Assembly: GCA_031400715.1 (NCBI GenBank)
Contig: JANNQK010000260.1
Coordinates: 1 to 64,000, forward strand
From: VFMC01 sp031400715
Lineage (GTDB): Bacteria; Actinomycetota; Acidimicrobiia; Acidimicrobiales; Ilumatobacteraceae
Reading direction: 5' to 3'
DNA: 64,000 nucleotides
A program made the position numbers and the translations under genes. This document shows positions 24,505 through 33,189 of the stretch, piece after piece (the stretch's first letter is position 1; the number at the start of each line of letters is the position of its first letter). Under the pieces are notes generated by a model. That model ran no database searches and was not told the origin of the DNA. It saw nothing but the letters and a program-made list of their open reading frames with translations.

Positions 24505-27500
24505 GCGAGGGGGCCCACCCAGAAGTTGTCCAGCGAGACGACTGCGGGCGCATTGGTGGCCGAACCCGACAGGAACAGAGCGAAGCCGACGTGTCCAGCA
24601 GCCTGGAGTGCGGGAGTCGCATCGGTTGCCGTGAGCGTCCAATCGAACGGTTCGCTCTGGCCTGTCTTCCACACCTTCACGCGCAGCGTGGTCGGCGCGG
24701 TCCCGATCACCTGGAGCTCGACCTCCAACGTCTCGCCCACGGTGTACGTCACCCCAGGGAGCACGATCGATCCGAGCGAGGTCTCGGTGCCGTTCAGATT
24801 GCCGAGGATCATCTGCACCGTGCCGTTGGCCAGCAGACGAACCTTCGCCCGGTAGTCGGCGCTGCCGACGCGGCGGCCGATGACCGACACGTACGTGCCG
24901 TTGCCGGTTGCCGGCTTGTCGAAACCGAGTCGAACCCGGACCTCGGCGTCGGTGACCGACACCCCGGTCAGATACGCATTCGGCCCCGACCCTGCCGTCG
25001 CCATCGCGATGCGGGCGCTGCCGCCCGCGACCGAGTAGCTCGAACCAGCGGCGGTGATGGTCCAGGGACCGCCGACGTCGGCGCTGCCGAGACCACTTGC
25101 GATGGTCCGCTCGAAGGCATCGCTCGCCACCGGCGCCGGCCCTGGAACCGCGACCGTGGTGGTGGACGCGACCGTCGTGGTGGACGCGACCGTCGTGGTG
25201 GGCGCGACCGTCGTGGGCGCGACCGTGGTGGTGGGCGCGACCGTGGTGGTCGGTGGCACCGTGACGGTGACGGTACGGCTCGTCGTCGCGACCGCCCCGT
25301 CGTCGTCGGTGATCCGCAGCGTCACCTCATAGGTGCCGGGCGCGGCATACGTGCGGACGGTCGTCGCACCATTGGCGACGCTGCCATCACCGAAGTCCCA
25401 CTGATACGACACCACCGTGCCATCGCTGTCGCTCGAGCCCGTGCCGTTCACCGATGCCGTGAGGCCCGCTGTGGAGACGGAGAACGCCGCAGTGGGTGGA
25501 CGGTTCGGCACGGTGCCGGTCGACCCGATCGTGTCGTGGCGGGCGACGGTGGTCGCGTCGAGCACCCGGTGGAACACGGCAACGTCGTCGATCGCTCCGC
25601 TGAACCAGTCGCTGGTCGGCCGCCTCGCCCAGTTGGCGAGGTTGTCGCCACCGATCCGCCAGAAGCCCACGTACTCGACCGCCCGCGTCACATCGGCGCG
25701 CGACGCGACGATCCCGCCATCGACGTACAGCTTCATGCCGTCGGCGCCGAGCGTTGCCGTCACCTGATGCCAGGCGTTGTCGTTGTACGACCGCGTCGAC
25801 GACACGACGGAACGCACCGAGCCGAAGAGGACACCGAAGTGCAGACGGCCGCTGTCGTCCATGTACACGTGACGGTCGCTCGTGCCCGACGAGCCGGTCT
25901 GGCTGTTGCCGTAGCCGACGATCTTGCCGCCGCGGGCGGTGTTCGTTCGGAACCACGCCTGCACCGAGACGTTCGTCGTCGGGCCCGGCCTCGTGGATGC
26001 AGACCCAGCACGGCTGGAGGAGGTACCGGCGAACACCGCGCTGGTATCGACGTCGCCGGTGATCGCCCCGGCCGATCCGAGGGTCACCCCGCTGTAGGCA
26101 AGCGGTCGCGTGCCGACCACGTCGGTGCCGGTGGCACCCGTCGGCTCGCCGAGACGCCAGTAGTCGGCCGGACCGTCCTGCATGATCGCCTGAGGGTACT
26201 GAGCGTTGCCGGTGGTCGCCACCGTCACGCTCGTCCAGTTCGACGGCGCCTCGTTGCCGTACGGATCGATGGCCATGATGCGGTATCGATAGGTGCTGCC
26301 GGGCGTGACGCTGGTGTCGGTGAAGCTCATGGTGGGCAGATCCCAGAACCTCGTGCTGGTCACCGTCTCGTAGATCGGTGCGGGCGTGCCTTCGCGGAAG
26401 AGGCGATAGGTGAGCGTCTCGTTGTCGCGATCCCAGTTGCCGCTCCAGTTGAGCTGCACCTGGCCGGCCACGAAGGTGTTGATCTTCAGCGGCCAACCAT
26501 CGAGGAACAGGCGAGGCACCTGCTTGTTCGGGGCGATCGATGCAACGGCGAACCGAACCAGGCCCTGCTGCGGCGTGCCGTTGACCCTCGGGAACTCCCC
26601 ACCGAGCACGACGTACTGGCCGTTGCCGGTGACGTGCCACGGACCCTGACTCTGACCCGTGTACGTACCAGCCTCGATCTCGGGGTACCACGCGAGCGGG
26701 GACGGCGACGGATTGCCTTCCCAGTTGAAGTAGCCGAATGGCTCCTTGGTGATCGTGCCCGTACGCGCCTTGCTGAACGCGAGCGCGCGCCGGAAGAACC
26801 AGGGGTTGCCCTGTTGGAAACCGCCGACGTTGCCGCAGTAGTGGGGATGGCCCACCACGTAGACCGCGTCGGCCTGCACGAACGACGAGTACGTGTCGCC
26901 GTGGCAGTCCTCGATCCAGTCGATGGCCCCGTCGGCCCATGCGGCCTTGAACGTTCCTTCCAGCACACCGCCGGCGCCGAAGGTGTACCCCGTGCCGTAC
27001 AGCCAGGTTCCATCGCTGGACAGGCTCGTGATCCCTGCACTGGCACCACCGTTGCGCACGGTGGTGTTCGCCAGCATCGGCAGCGAAGCGCCGGTGCTCG
27101 CGTCGACGAAGCCGAGGCCATACCCGGGATTGGCCGAACCGTTGAGCGAGGTGAATCGACCGCCGACGGCAACCTTCGATCCGTCCGGTGAGACCACCAG
27201 TGCGGTCACCATGCCGCCACCCGCGCCGGGCGCCCAGTCGAGCAATGCACCGTCCGACACACGGAATGCTGCGAGGTAGCTGCGGGCGACGGTGCCCACC
27301 CCCTGGAAGTTGCCGCCCACGTACACGACCGATGGGGTGACCGCGATCGCGTACACGTGATAGCCGACGTTCGGCGCGAACGACGCCACGAGTGCTCCGG
27401 AGGCCGTGTCGAACGCGGCGATGCGGTTTCGGGCGATGCCGTTCACCGTGGTGAAGTCGCCACCCACGTACACGCGCGATCCGTCAGGGGAGGCGGCCAC

Positions 27501-27887
27501 GACGCGGGCCTGCGCGTTCAACGTCGGGGCGAACGTCGTGTCGAGGTTCCCGCTGGTGATGTCGTACGCCAGCAGGTTCGGGCGCGGTGTGTTCCCGACA
27601 CCGGCGGCCACGCCGGCCGGGCGCGCGTTGGTGAAGCTGCCGCCTGCGAACACGCGGTTGCCCACCACCGCCTGCGACCAGACGACGCCGTCTATCTGCA
27701 CGGTGGGCAGCGGGTCGGCCGACACCGTCGGAGGCGTCGCCGGATTCGTCGGGTCGGCCGGCCGGGTGTCGGCGCGACCGGAGTCGACCCGCGCCACGAC
27801 GTACGCCGCCACGGGAACGACGAGCGCGACGAGCGCGATCAGCGCCACAAGTCGTCCACCGCGTGTCGATCTCATCGTCTTGAACAT
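24501..27887 (-). CDS. giant secreted multidomain protein: propeller-like repeats, Fn3-like, LamG, PKD, LamG-like
   Basis: A 1128-residue exported protein. A signal/anchor helix is at residues 11-32. Residues about 55-460 hold repeats of the pattern VYVGGDFTTVNGIARNRIAAF, resembling beta-propeller or delta-60-type blades. A fibronectin-III-like domain spans about 465-562. A LamG/concanavalin-fold domain (starts DYWRLGEP) spans about 572-790. A PKD domain with YQWDFGDGS and YEVTLRITDDDGA spans about 795-880. A Thr/Val/Pro linker (876-916) and a C-terminal jelly-roll-like domain (916-1128) follow. No catalytic residues or sorting signal are seen. It is homologous along its whole length to 45525-49349. 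An adhesin or surface-display role is likely, in the polysaccharide operon. Confidence 0.85.
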   Translation of the reverse strand: MFKTMRSTRGGRLVALIALVALVVPVAAYVVARVDSGRADTRPADPTNPATPPTVSADPLPTVQIDGVVWSQAVVGNRVFAGGSFTNARPAGVAAGVGNTPRPNLLAYDITSGNLDTTFAPTLNAQARVVAASPDGSRVYVGGDFTTVNGIARNRIAAFDTASGALVASFAPNVGYHVYAIAVTPSVVYVGGNFQGVGTVARSYLAAFRVSDGALLDWAPGAGGGMVTALVVSPDGSKVAVGGRFTSLNGSANPGYGLGFVDASTGASLPMLANTTVRNGGASAGITSLSSDGTWLYGTGYTFGAGGVLEGTFKAAWADGAIDWIEDCHGDTYSSFVQADAVYVVGHPHYCGNVGGFQQGNPWFFRRALAFSKARTGTITKEPFGYFNWEGNPSPSPLAWYPEIEAGTYTGQSQGPWHVTGNGQYVVLGGEFPRVNGTPQQGLVRFAVASIAPNKQVPRLFLDGWPLKINTFVAGQVQLNWSGNWDRDNETLTYRLFREGTPAPIYETVTSTRFWDLPTMSFTDTSVTPGSTYRYRIMAIDPYGNEAPSNWTSVTVATTGNAQYPQAIMQDGPADYWRLGEPTGATGTDVVGTRPLAYSGVTLGSAGAITGDVDTSAVFAGTSSSRAGSASTRPGPTTNVSVQAWFRTNTARGGKIVGYGNSQTGSSGTSDRHVYMDDSGRLHFGVLFGSVRSVVSSTRSYNDNAWHQVTATLGADGMKLYVDGGIVASRADVTRAVEYVGFWRIGGDNLANWARRPTSDWFSGAIDDVAVFHRVLDATTVARHDTIGSTGTVPNRPPTAAFSVSTAGLTASVNGTGSSDSDGTVVSYQWDFGDGSVANGATTVRTYAAPGTYEVTLRITDDDGAVATTSRTVTVTVPPTTTVAPTTTVAPTTVAPTTTVASTTTVASTTTVAVPGPAPVASDAFERTIASGLGSADVGGPWTITAAGSSYSVAGGSARIAMATAGSGPNAYLTGVSVTDAEVRVRLGFDKPATGNGTYVSVIGRRVGSADYRAKVRLLANGTVQMILGNLNGTETSLGSIVLPGVTYTVGETLEVELQVIGTAPTTLRVKVWKTGQSEPFDWTLTATDATPALQAAGHVGFALFLSGSATNAPAVVSLDNFWVGPLA
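25145..25258 (-). repeat. tandem repeats encoding a Thr/Val-rich linker
   Basis: Imperfect short repeats built around GACCGT(C/G)GTGGTGG(A/G)CGC on the plus strand. They encode successive TTTVA(P/S) units between the PKD domain and the C-terminal domain. The homologous protein at 45525-49349 has extra PKD domains in this place instead. Confidence 0.7.
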
Positions 27888-27942
27888 CGATACCTCTCAC
27901 CGTCTCGTGCGCGACCGCACTCGTGATCACTGCCCTGGACGT

Positions 27943-28749
27943 TCATGCGGTCGGAGCCGGCCCTTGGAACACCACCGGCGACACCGACGCGAGGTAGCTC
28001 ACGAGAACGCTGATGGCACCGCGCTGGTCGACCGGCACATCGAACACGTAGACCCCGGTGACCGACGCTCCCGGCTCCACCTCGCCGGTGAAGCGCAACA
28101 CGCCGGGACCACTCACGGGCGCCGCGGAGCTGTTGTCGGGGCCGTACGTCAGGTCGACGACGACACCCTCGAGCAGCACCGGCGAGGGCGACCCGTTGGT
28201 CGCGACGACCGTGACGCGCACCGCCGGCCCAGCGATCTCGCCCGGCCCCGTGGCTTCGCCCGTCACCGCCTCGAGTTGGGCGAGCCGAAACGAGACCCCC
28301 GTGCCGGGATCGGCCACCTGGTCGATTCCGACGGGCGGCACTGTCGACACGGTTCCGACGGGCACCGTGGCCAACGAGCCGGGCACGAACGGCACGGTCA
28401 CGCCGGGCACCGATGTCGCGCCCACCAGGGTGGTCTCCGTCGGCGCCACCGACGTCGCGACGGTCGACGCGGGCTGCGCGGTGCTTGACGGATCGGTGGC
28501 GCCTGTCGTCGAGGGCGACTCGACGGCGGTGTCGTCGGTGCCATCCGGGGTGGTCGCCGAAGCCGGTCGGTCGGAGGGATCGGAGCTCTCCTGCGGGTCG
28601 TCGCCTCCTGCCGCGAAGACAGCGATCGTCACGGCGATCAACACCGAGAGGACAGCGACCCCGGCCAGCCACCACCGCCGCTGGGCCAGTCGGCGCGCGT
28701 CGATCGACGTCGACGCCTGTCCCGTCGGAGGTCGTTGTTCCTTGCTCAT
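27943..28749 (-). CDS. membrane-anchored protein with Thr-rich linker and extracellular beta domain
   Basis: A 268-residue protein. ATG 28749 is chosen over the adjacent ATG 28752 because GGAGAC then lies at a workable distance. One transmembrane helix is at about residues 26-46 (WWLAGVAVLSVLIAVTIAVF). A Ser/Thr/Pro linker covers about 50-140, and a C-terminal domain of about 115 residues (GTGVSFRLAQLEAVTGEATG, then VRVTVVATNGSPSPVLLEG) resembles the DUF4352-type immunoglobulin-like fold of exported actinobacterial proteins. It lies 55 nt upstream of the giant exoprotein gene in the same direction. A role as an envelope-tethered partner is possible; no enzymatic motif is present. Confidence 0.65.
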   Translation of the reverse strand: MSKEQRPPTGQASTSIDARRLAQRRWWLAGVAVLSVLIAVTIAVFAAGGDDPQESSDPSDRPASATTPDGTDDTAVESPSTTGATDPSSTAQPASTVATSVAPTETTLVGATSVPGVTVPFVPGSLATVPVGTVSTVPPVGIDQVADPGTGVSFRLAQLEAVTGEATGPGEIAGPAVRVTVVATNGSPSPVLLEGVVVDLTYGPDNSSAAPVSGPGVLRFTGEVEPGASVTGVYVFDVPVDQRGAISVLVSYLASVSPVVFQGPAPTA

Positions 28750-28846
28750 CATGTCTCCGATCGTCCGCCGGCGCGCTTCGCCCGCCGTACGCAACCCACG
28801 TGCTCGATCATCGGGCGAGTGCCCATCCCGCGGCCGTCCATGCGTG

Positions 28847-30124
28847 TCACGCCACCCTTGCCGTGGCGACGTCCGCGACGATCAGCTGCCTGATGCCCAC
28901 TCCGCCGAGGAGTGCGAACAGGCCCATCACGTACGGGATCGCGCTGGTCGACCACGGCACCGAGACCACCACGAACACGCCGGCCAGCGACAGCACCGAG
29001 TCAGCCACACGCACCAGCAGGGTCGCACCTTGTCGACCGCGGACTGCGGCGAGCACTCCATAAGGGGTGGCTGCTGCCGTTGCCGCGGCATACACCGACC
29101 AACCCAGCACACTCCAGCGGTCGAGGTCGAACTCGTCGCCCACGATCGCGTTCCCCAGCGTCGGCGCGGCCAGAGCAGCGACGACCCCGAGCAGCAGCGA
29201 CACCACGGCGAGCACCACGACCCCCGTGTCGGCCTGCCGCAGCAGGCGGGTCGTGGTCTCGTCCTTCGTGCGCGCAAACCGGGCGAAGAGGTACGAGCTC
29301 GCTCCGTTGACGGCAAGCATCGCCGGGGCGACGAACAGTCGGGCGCCTTCGAGCTCTCCGTAGGCCGCCCGACCGATGCCTGCGACCGCGATCACTCGCA
29401 TCAGGGCCAACATCACCGGCCGCACCGACACCTGGAGCGCGCGCCACCGGCCGTACTCGAACACGCGGCTGCGGCCGCGGAGCTCACGCTGGCTCCGCCC
29501 CGCGCGAGCCCACCATCGGTCTTCCGGCGGCAACAGGAACACGCCGACCACGGTGGCGACGAGCTGGCCCACCACCAGTCCGGTCAGGAAGTGCGTGAGC
29601 GTGACCGGGGTGTCGCTCAGCCAGACCACCGTCACCAGACCAACGGCTCCCACCAGGCCGACCAGATCGACGATCACGATCGACCAGAACCTGAGTGATG
29701 CCATCAGCAACCGGCGAACGGTGTCCTCCACGACGAACGCGGTACCGGCCAAGCCGAAGGCGATCCCCTGGTGCCAGGTGAGATACCCCGTACCGCCGAG
29801 GCCGATCGTTGCCGCCAGGCCCAACGCGGTCGACAGCACGACGAGCCACCACTGCAGACCGGCGCGCACCACCCGATCGGCACGATCGAGCACCGTCAGC
29901 GAGTCGCCCACGAAGCCGGACACCACGGCCGTCCCGACGACAACGAGGCCGAACAGCACTGCGAAGACGGCAAGACCCTCCTTGCCCAGCAGACGTGCGG
30001 CCATGACCTGCAGCAGGAAGCTGCCAAGGGCCTGCGAGAACTGCGCGCTCACCGCTCCGACGACGCTCCACCGCGAACGCCCTCGAGGCGTCACGGGCAT
30101 CACGAACTCGTCCGACACGTTCAA
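28847..30124 (-). CDS. Wzx-like polysaccharide flippase (MOP superfamily), second copy
   Basis: A 425-residue protein with about 12 transmembrane helices and no soluble domain. The N-terminal helix pair (VVGAVSAQFSQALGSFLLQV, then AARLLGKEGLAVFAVLFGLV) follows the Wzx pattern of a conserved A-R-x-L-G-x-E-G loop. ATG 30124 overlaps the stop of the Wzy-type gene (ATGA), so flippase and polymerase are translated together. This is the second Wzx in the window; sequence similarity to the first (14816-16054) is low, so the two probably export different repeat units. Confidence 0.82.
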   Translation of the reverse strand: MNVSDEFVMPVTPRGRSRWSVVGAVSAQFSQALGSFLLQVMAARLLGKEGLAVFAVLFGLVVVGTAVVSGFVGDSLTVLDRADRVVRAGLQWWLVVLSTALGLAATIGLGGTGYLTWHQGIAFGLAGTAFVVEDTVRRLLMASLRFWSIVIVDLVGLVGAVGLVTVVWLSDTPVTLTHFLTGLVVGQLVATVVGVFLLPPEDRWWARAGRSQRELRGRSRVFEYGRWRALQVSVRPVMLALMRVIAVAGIGRAAYGELEGARLFVAPAMLAVNGASSYLFARFARTKDETTTRLLRQADTGVVVLAVVSLLLGVVAALAAPTLGNAIVGDEFDLDRWSVLGWSVYAAATAAATPYGVLAAVRGRQGATLLVRVADSVLSLAGVFVVVSVPWSTSAIPYVMGLFALLGGVGIRQLIVADVATARVA

Positions 30125-31557
30125 CTCGGCGCCGCCGATGATCGAGCGCGATCGATGGGGTCGACCAACTCACCCGACCGCACCGGGCGGGCCCGGCCCA
30201 ACGGCCGCGGTCGCGAACGGCGCTCGAGCCGGGCCGCCAGCGCAGCCTCGTGGTTCTCGGCGACGAGTCGGTCCGTCGCTGCTTCCACGATCACGACCCA
30301 GGCACCGGTGATGTACAGCATCATCGCCGCCGCCCCCGTGCCGGCACCCATGTACTCGGCAGTGACGCCGTTGATCACCTGGCACACCATCAGACCGACG
30401 ATCGCCAACGTATCGAAGGCCAAAGGCTCAGCGCCATGGGTGCGGCGAGCGCGACGACGCACGCGCCATCCGGTCGCGCCCACGAGCACGATCAAACCAC
30501 CCCACCAGAACAGGCCGAGCAGACCGAGGTCGACCAGCACGTTGAGGTACGCGTTGTGCGCCCCTCCGAGGCCGGTCTCTTTCAGGAACAGGCCGCGCGA
30601 CGCGGTGAGTCCCATGCCGTGCAACGGGCGCCGCTCGAACGCTTCGATCGCGATCGTCCAGACCTCGGTCCGGTTGTTGAACGACGCCAGCTTCTCGGCA
30701 TCTTCGTTGCGCAAGTAGTACCTCACGATCGATCCACCGACCGTGAACGCCAGGGTGGTGACGACCACCAGCGCGCTGACCAACAGATCGCGCTTTCCCT
30801 CGGCCCTCAGCCAGAGCAACGTGATCGCCAAGATGCCGATCAATGCCGCACCGATCGAACCGCGCGTGCGGGTCTGCACCAGGAACACGAGGTTGACGAT
30901 CAGCAGCAGCGCGTACGACCATCGGGCCCATGGCAGTCGTGCGACCCGATGCGTGAGCCACATGGCGAAGAGGATCACCGTGCTCATCGACAGCATCGAG
31001 CCTGCGACGACGCTGTGGGTGAACAACCAGGTGAACCGTCCGGCCTGCTCACCGGTCTGCGGTGCGACGTAGGCGAGTCCGATCGCGATCGACGCCGTCA
31101 CCAGCACCACATAGCCGTGAGCGAATCGCCGCACGAGCGCCACGTCGCCGACGTTCACGAACTGCAGCACAGCGAGCACGATGATCACCATCTGCACCCC
31201 ACGGACGAGGGCGAGCAGGAGCGACGGTGCGTAGATGGTGCTCACCGCTGCCGTCAGACACCAGCCCATGAACCACACGACGATCACATGGGGTCTGATC
31301 GAGGGTCGGAGACGCAGCAGCAGATACAAGCCGACAGCGGCATACACGAGCAGCTCGAGCGCGATGAACGGGTCGATCGAGCCGGAGAGCGTCTGATCGT
31401 TGGCCCGCTTCCTCAGCTTGTAGTCGGTCGCCACGATGAGCAGCAGCGGCAACCACCACACGAGGGGTGTCGATGCCTCGACGCGACGACGCCACAGCAC
31501 GAGCCGTGGCTCATCCTGCCCGTGACCGCCCTCTGCGGCAGCCGCGTTGCTCACCAC
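30121..31557 (-). CDS. O-antigen ligase/polymerase-family membrane protein (Wzy type), second copy
   Basis: A 478-residue polytopic protein with about eleven helices and the Wzy_C region: LVQTRTRGSIGAALIGILAI, then the periplasmic loop NNRTEVWTIAIEAFERRPLHGMGL and GLGGAHNAYLNVLVDLGLLG with the conserved H-N. The C-terminal tail is basic and cytoplasmic. Translation starts at GTG 31557, 44 nt after the chain-length/kinase-like gene, and overlaps the flippase gene downstream. It probably polymerises the second surface polysaccharide encoded here. Confidence 0.85.
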   Translation of the reverse strand: MVSNAAAAEGGHGQDEPRLVLWRRRVEASTPLVWWLPLLLIVATDYKLRKRANDQTLSGSIDPFIALELLVYAAVGLYLLLRLRPSIRPHVIVVWFMGWCLTAAVSTIYAPSLLLALVRGVQMVIIVLAVLQFVNVGDVALVRRFAHGYVVLVTASIAIGLAYVAPQTGEQAGRFTWLFTHSVVAGSMLSMSTVILFAMWLTHRVARLPWARWSYALLLIVNLVFLVQTRTRGSIGAALIGILAITLLWLRAEGKRDLLVSALVVVTTLAFTVGGSIVRYYLRNEDAEKLASFNNRTEVWTIAIEAFERRPLHGMGLTASRGLFLKETGLGGAHNAYLNVLVDLGLLGLFWWGGLIVLVGATGWRVRRRARRTHGAEPLAFDTLAIVGLMVCQVINGVTAEYMGAGTGAAAMMLYITGAWVVIVEAATDRLVAENHEAALAARLERRSRPRPLGRARPVRSGELVDPIDRARSSAAPS

Positions 31558-31601
31558 CGGGTCGCCCCGTCTGGTTCAGCGTGGAGTCGTGGCATCGGGC
31601 G

Positions 31602-33002
31602 TCACCGCGGGTCGACGTCGTAGATCACACCGACCAACGGCGCGCGGAGCACGTCGAGACGACGGCGCAACGCGAGGAGGTCGCTCGATGGGGTTCCCGA
31701 GGGCACCACCATCACGACGCCGTCGGCGACGCTGGCGAGCGCCGATCCCTCGGCACGATCCATCATCGGCGCAGCATCCACCAACACGACATCGAAGCGT
31801 TCCAGCAGCTTCGACAGCACGGCCCGCGAGGTGGTGGACCGCAACAGACTCGACGCGTGATCGACGGATTGACCGCACGAGATGAAGCTCAGCGACGGGC
31901 CGTCGGGCAACCGAACGGTACGGATCGCCGCCTGCTCGGTGGCCAGACCACCGAGCAGATCGGTGAGCCCGACCGAGCTGAGGCCGGCCCCGAATCGTGC
32001 CGACAGGCGAGGTTTGCGCAGATTGCCATCGACGACCAGGACCGTGCGACCCTCACGGGTCCACGCCTCGGCGAGACCGGCCACGAGATCGGAGTTGTTG
32101 GCCGCTTCCATGCTGCCGGTCACCACCAGCACTCCTCGGCCGGAGACGCTCGCGAGGTTGGTGGCGAGCACGTCGACCCCGAGGGTGGAACCGTGCTCTT
32201 CGAGCTGACCGATGAGCGGTGCCCCGAGAGACGCCGCGGCCACCTCGGGATCGTTGACGATCGGGCGTCGGAGAGCGGCCAACCAGGCCATCAGGCCGGT
32301 GATGAGCAGGCCGAATGCGAACGCTGCGACGCTGTACTGCACGAGGGGGATCAGGCGCGAAGCCGGCACCGCGCGCGGTGCATCGACGAACTCGACGCCG
32401 GCGTCGAACAGCGCTGCCTGCTTGCCGGTCTGGGCGATGTCGACCTCGATCTGTCCGATCGAACCCGTCGTCTGGCCTTCGGGGATGTCGGCGAGGAGGG
32501 CCTGGCGAGCGGACTGCAGCTCACCGATCGCGATGTCTGCCCGGCGACGGGTGTCGGCCCGGGTGAGACTGGTGTAGGACTCGGTCACCGCGCTGCAGAT
32601 GCGGAACGCACGCGTGGAGTCGTCGTCATCGCACTCCACGATGATGCTCGAGTTGTCGGAGATGGAGGTGGCGACGATGTCGCGCAGACCCTCCACGTCG
32701 AGCGTCGGATCGTTCAGCGACTTGAGCACCTGATCGAAGGTGGTGTCGCTCTGGGCGAACTCGGCCCGCTGCTTCAGGTAGGTGGCCATGTCGGTCGCTG
32801 CAGTGGTGCCGTCGCGGAACACCGGCACGCCGCGGGGATCGGTGAGGTAGATGGCCGTGGTCACCGAGGTCTTTCCACCCGAGACGAAGGCGAAGATCGC
32901 CGCGAACAACGCGAGGAGCACGCACACGGGCACGGTGCGCGTGCGGAATCGCCAGAACGCCTCGACGGGCCCGACGGCCGTGGATTCTGTGGGGATGGGC
33001 AT
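31602..33002 (-). CDS. Wzc/CapAB-like chain-length protein with degenerate ATP-binding site
   Basis: A 466-residue protein with the fused architecture of bacterial tyrosine autokinases. Transmembrane helix 1 is at about 22-42, a Wzz-type periplasmic domain at 43-225, helix 2 at about 230-252 and a cytoplasmic P-loop domain after 285. Walker A' (VLVVDGNLRKPRL) and Walker B (FDVVLVDAAPMMD) are recognisable. The P-loop position instead reads VVTGSMEAANNSDL, without the G-K-S/T needed for ATP binding, and there is no C-terminal tyrosine cluster. It may act as a non-catalytic co-polymerase. ATG 33002 has AAGGAA upstream; earlier frame sequence is repeat DNA. It heads the minus-strand polysaccharide operon. 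Confidence 0.8.
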   Translation of the reverse strand: MPIPTESTAVGPVEAFWRFRTRTVPVCVLLALFAAIFAFVSGGKTSVTTAIYLTDPRGVPVFRDGTTAATDMATYLKQRAEFAQSDTTFDQVLKSLNDPTLDVEGLRDIVATSISDNSSIIVECDDDDSTRAFRICSAVTESYTSLTRADTRRRADIAIGELQSARQALLADIPEGQTTGSIGQIEVDIAQTGKQAALFDAGVEFVDAPRAVPASRLIPLVQYSVAAFAFGLLITGLMAWLAALRRPIVNDPEVAAASLGAPLIGQLEEHGSTLGVDVLATNLASVSGRGVLVVTGSMEAANNSDLVAGLAEAWTREGRTVLVVDGNLRKPRLSARFGAGLSSVGLTDLLGGLATEQAAIRTVRLPDGPSLSFISCGQSVDHASSLLRSTTSRAVLSKLLERFDVVLVDAAPMMDRAEGSALASVADGVVMVVPSGTPSSDLLALRRRLDVLRAPLVGVIYDVDPR

Positions 33003-33045
33003 CCGTGTTCCTTCTGACTGCTCGCCGATTGCCCGACGGCATCCG

Positions 33046-33101
33046 CGTGGGGGTTCCTGCGTGGGGGATCCTGCGTGGGGGATCCTGCGTGGGAGATCGG
33101 C
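33046..33101. repeat. four 14-bp tandem repeats upstream of the Wzc-like gene
   Basis: Units GCGTGGGGGATCCT (two exact copies, flanked by one copy with one mismatch and one with three) follow one another without gap in the presumed 5' leader of the 33002-23323 operon. The unit length is not a multiple of three and lies outside coding sequence. It could change promoter-to-gene spacing or leader structure if copy number varies. Confidence 0.85.
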
Positions 33102-33189
33102 TGAGTATCGGCAAGAAGTCTGACGAACAGTAGTCATTTATCGTCGCGAGAGGTCCCGCGCCCCCACGACGGACACGCTCCCTGCCTGG

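Noticed and set aside
24483..27191. 902-codon plus-strand frame opposite the first giant exoprotein
   Set aside because: Arg/Gly/Asp-rich shadow of the repeat-containing exoprotein; no ribosome site or domains.
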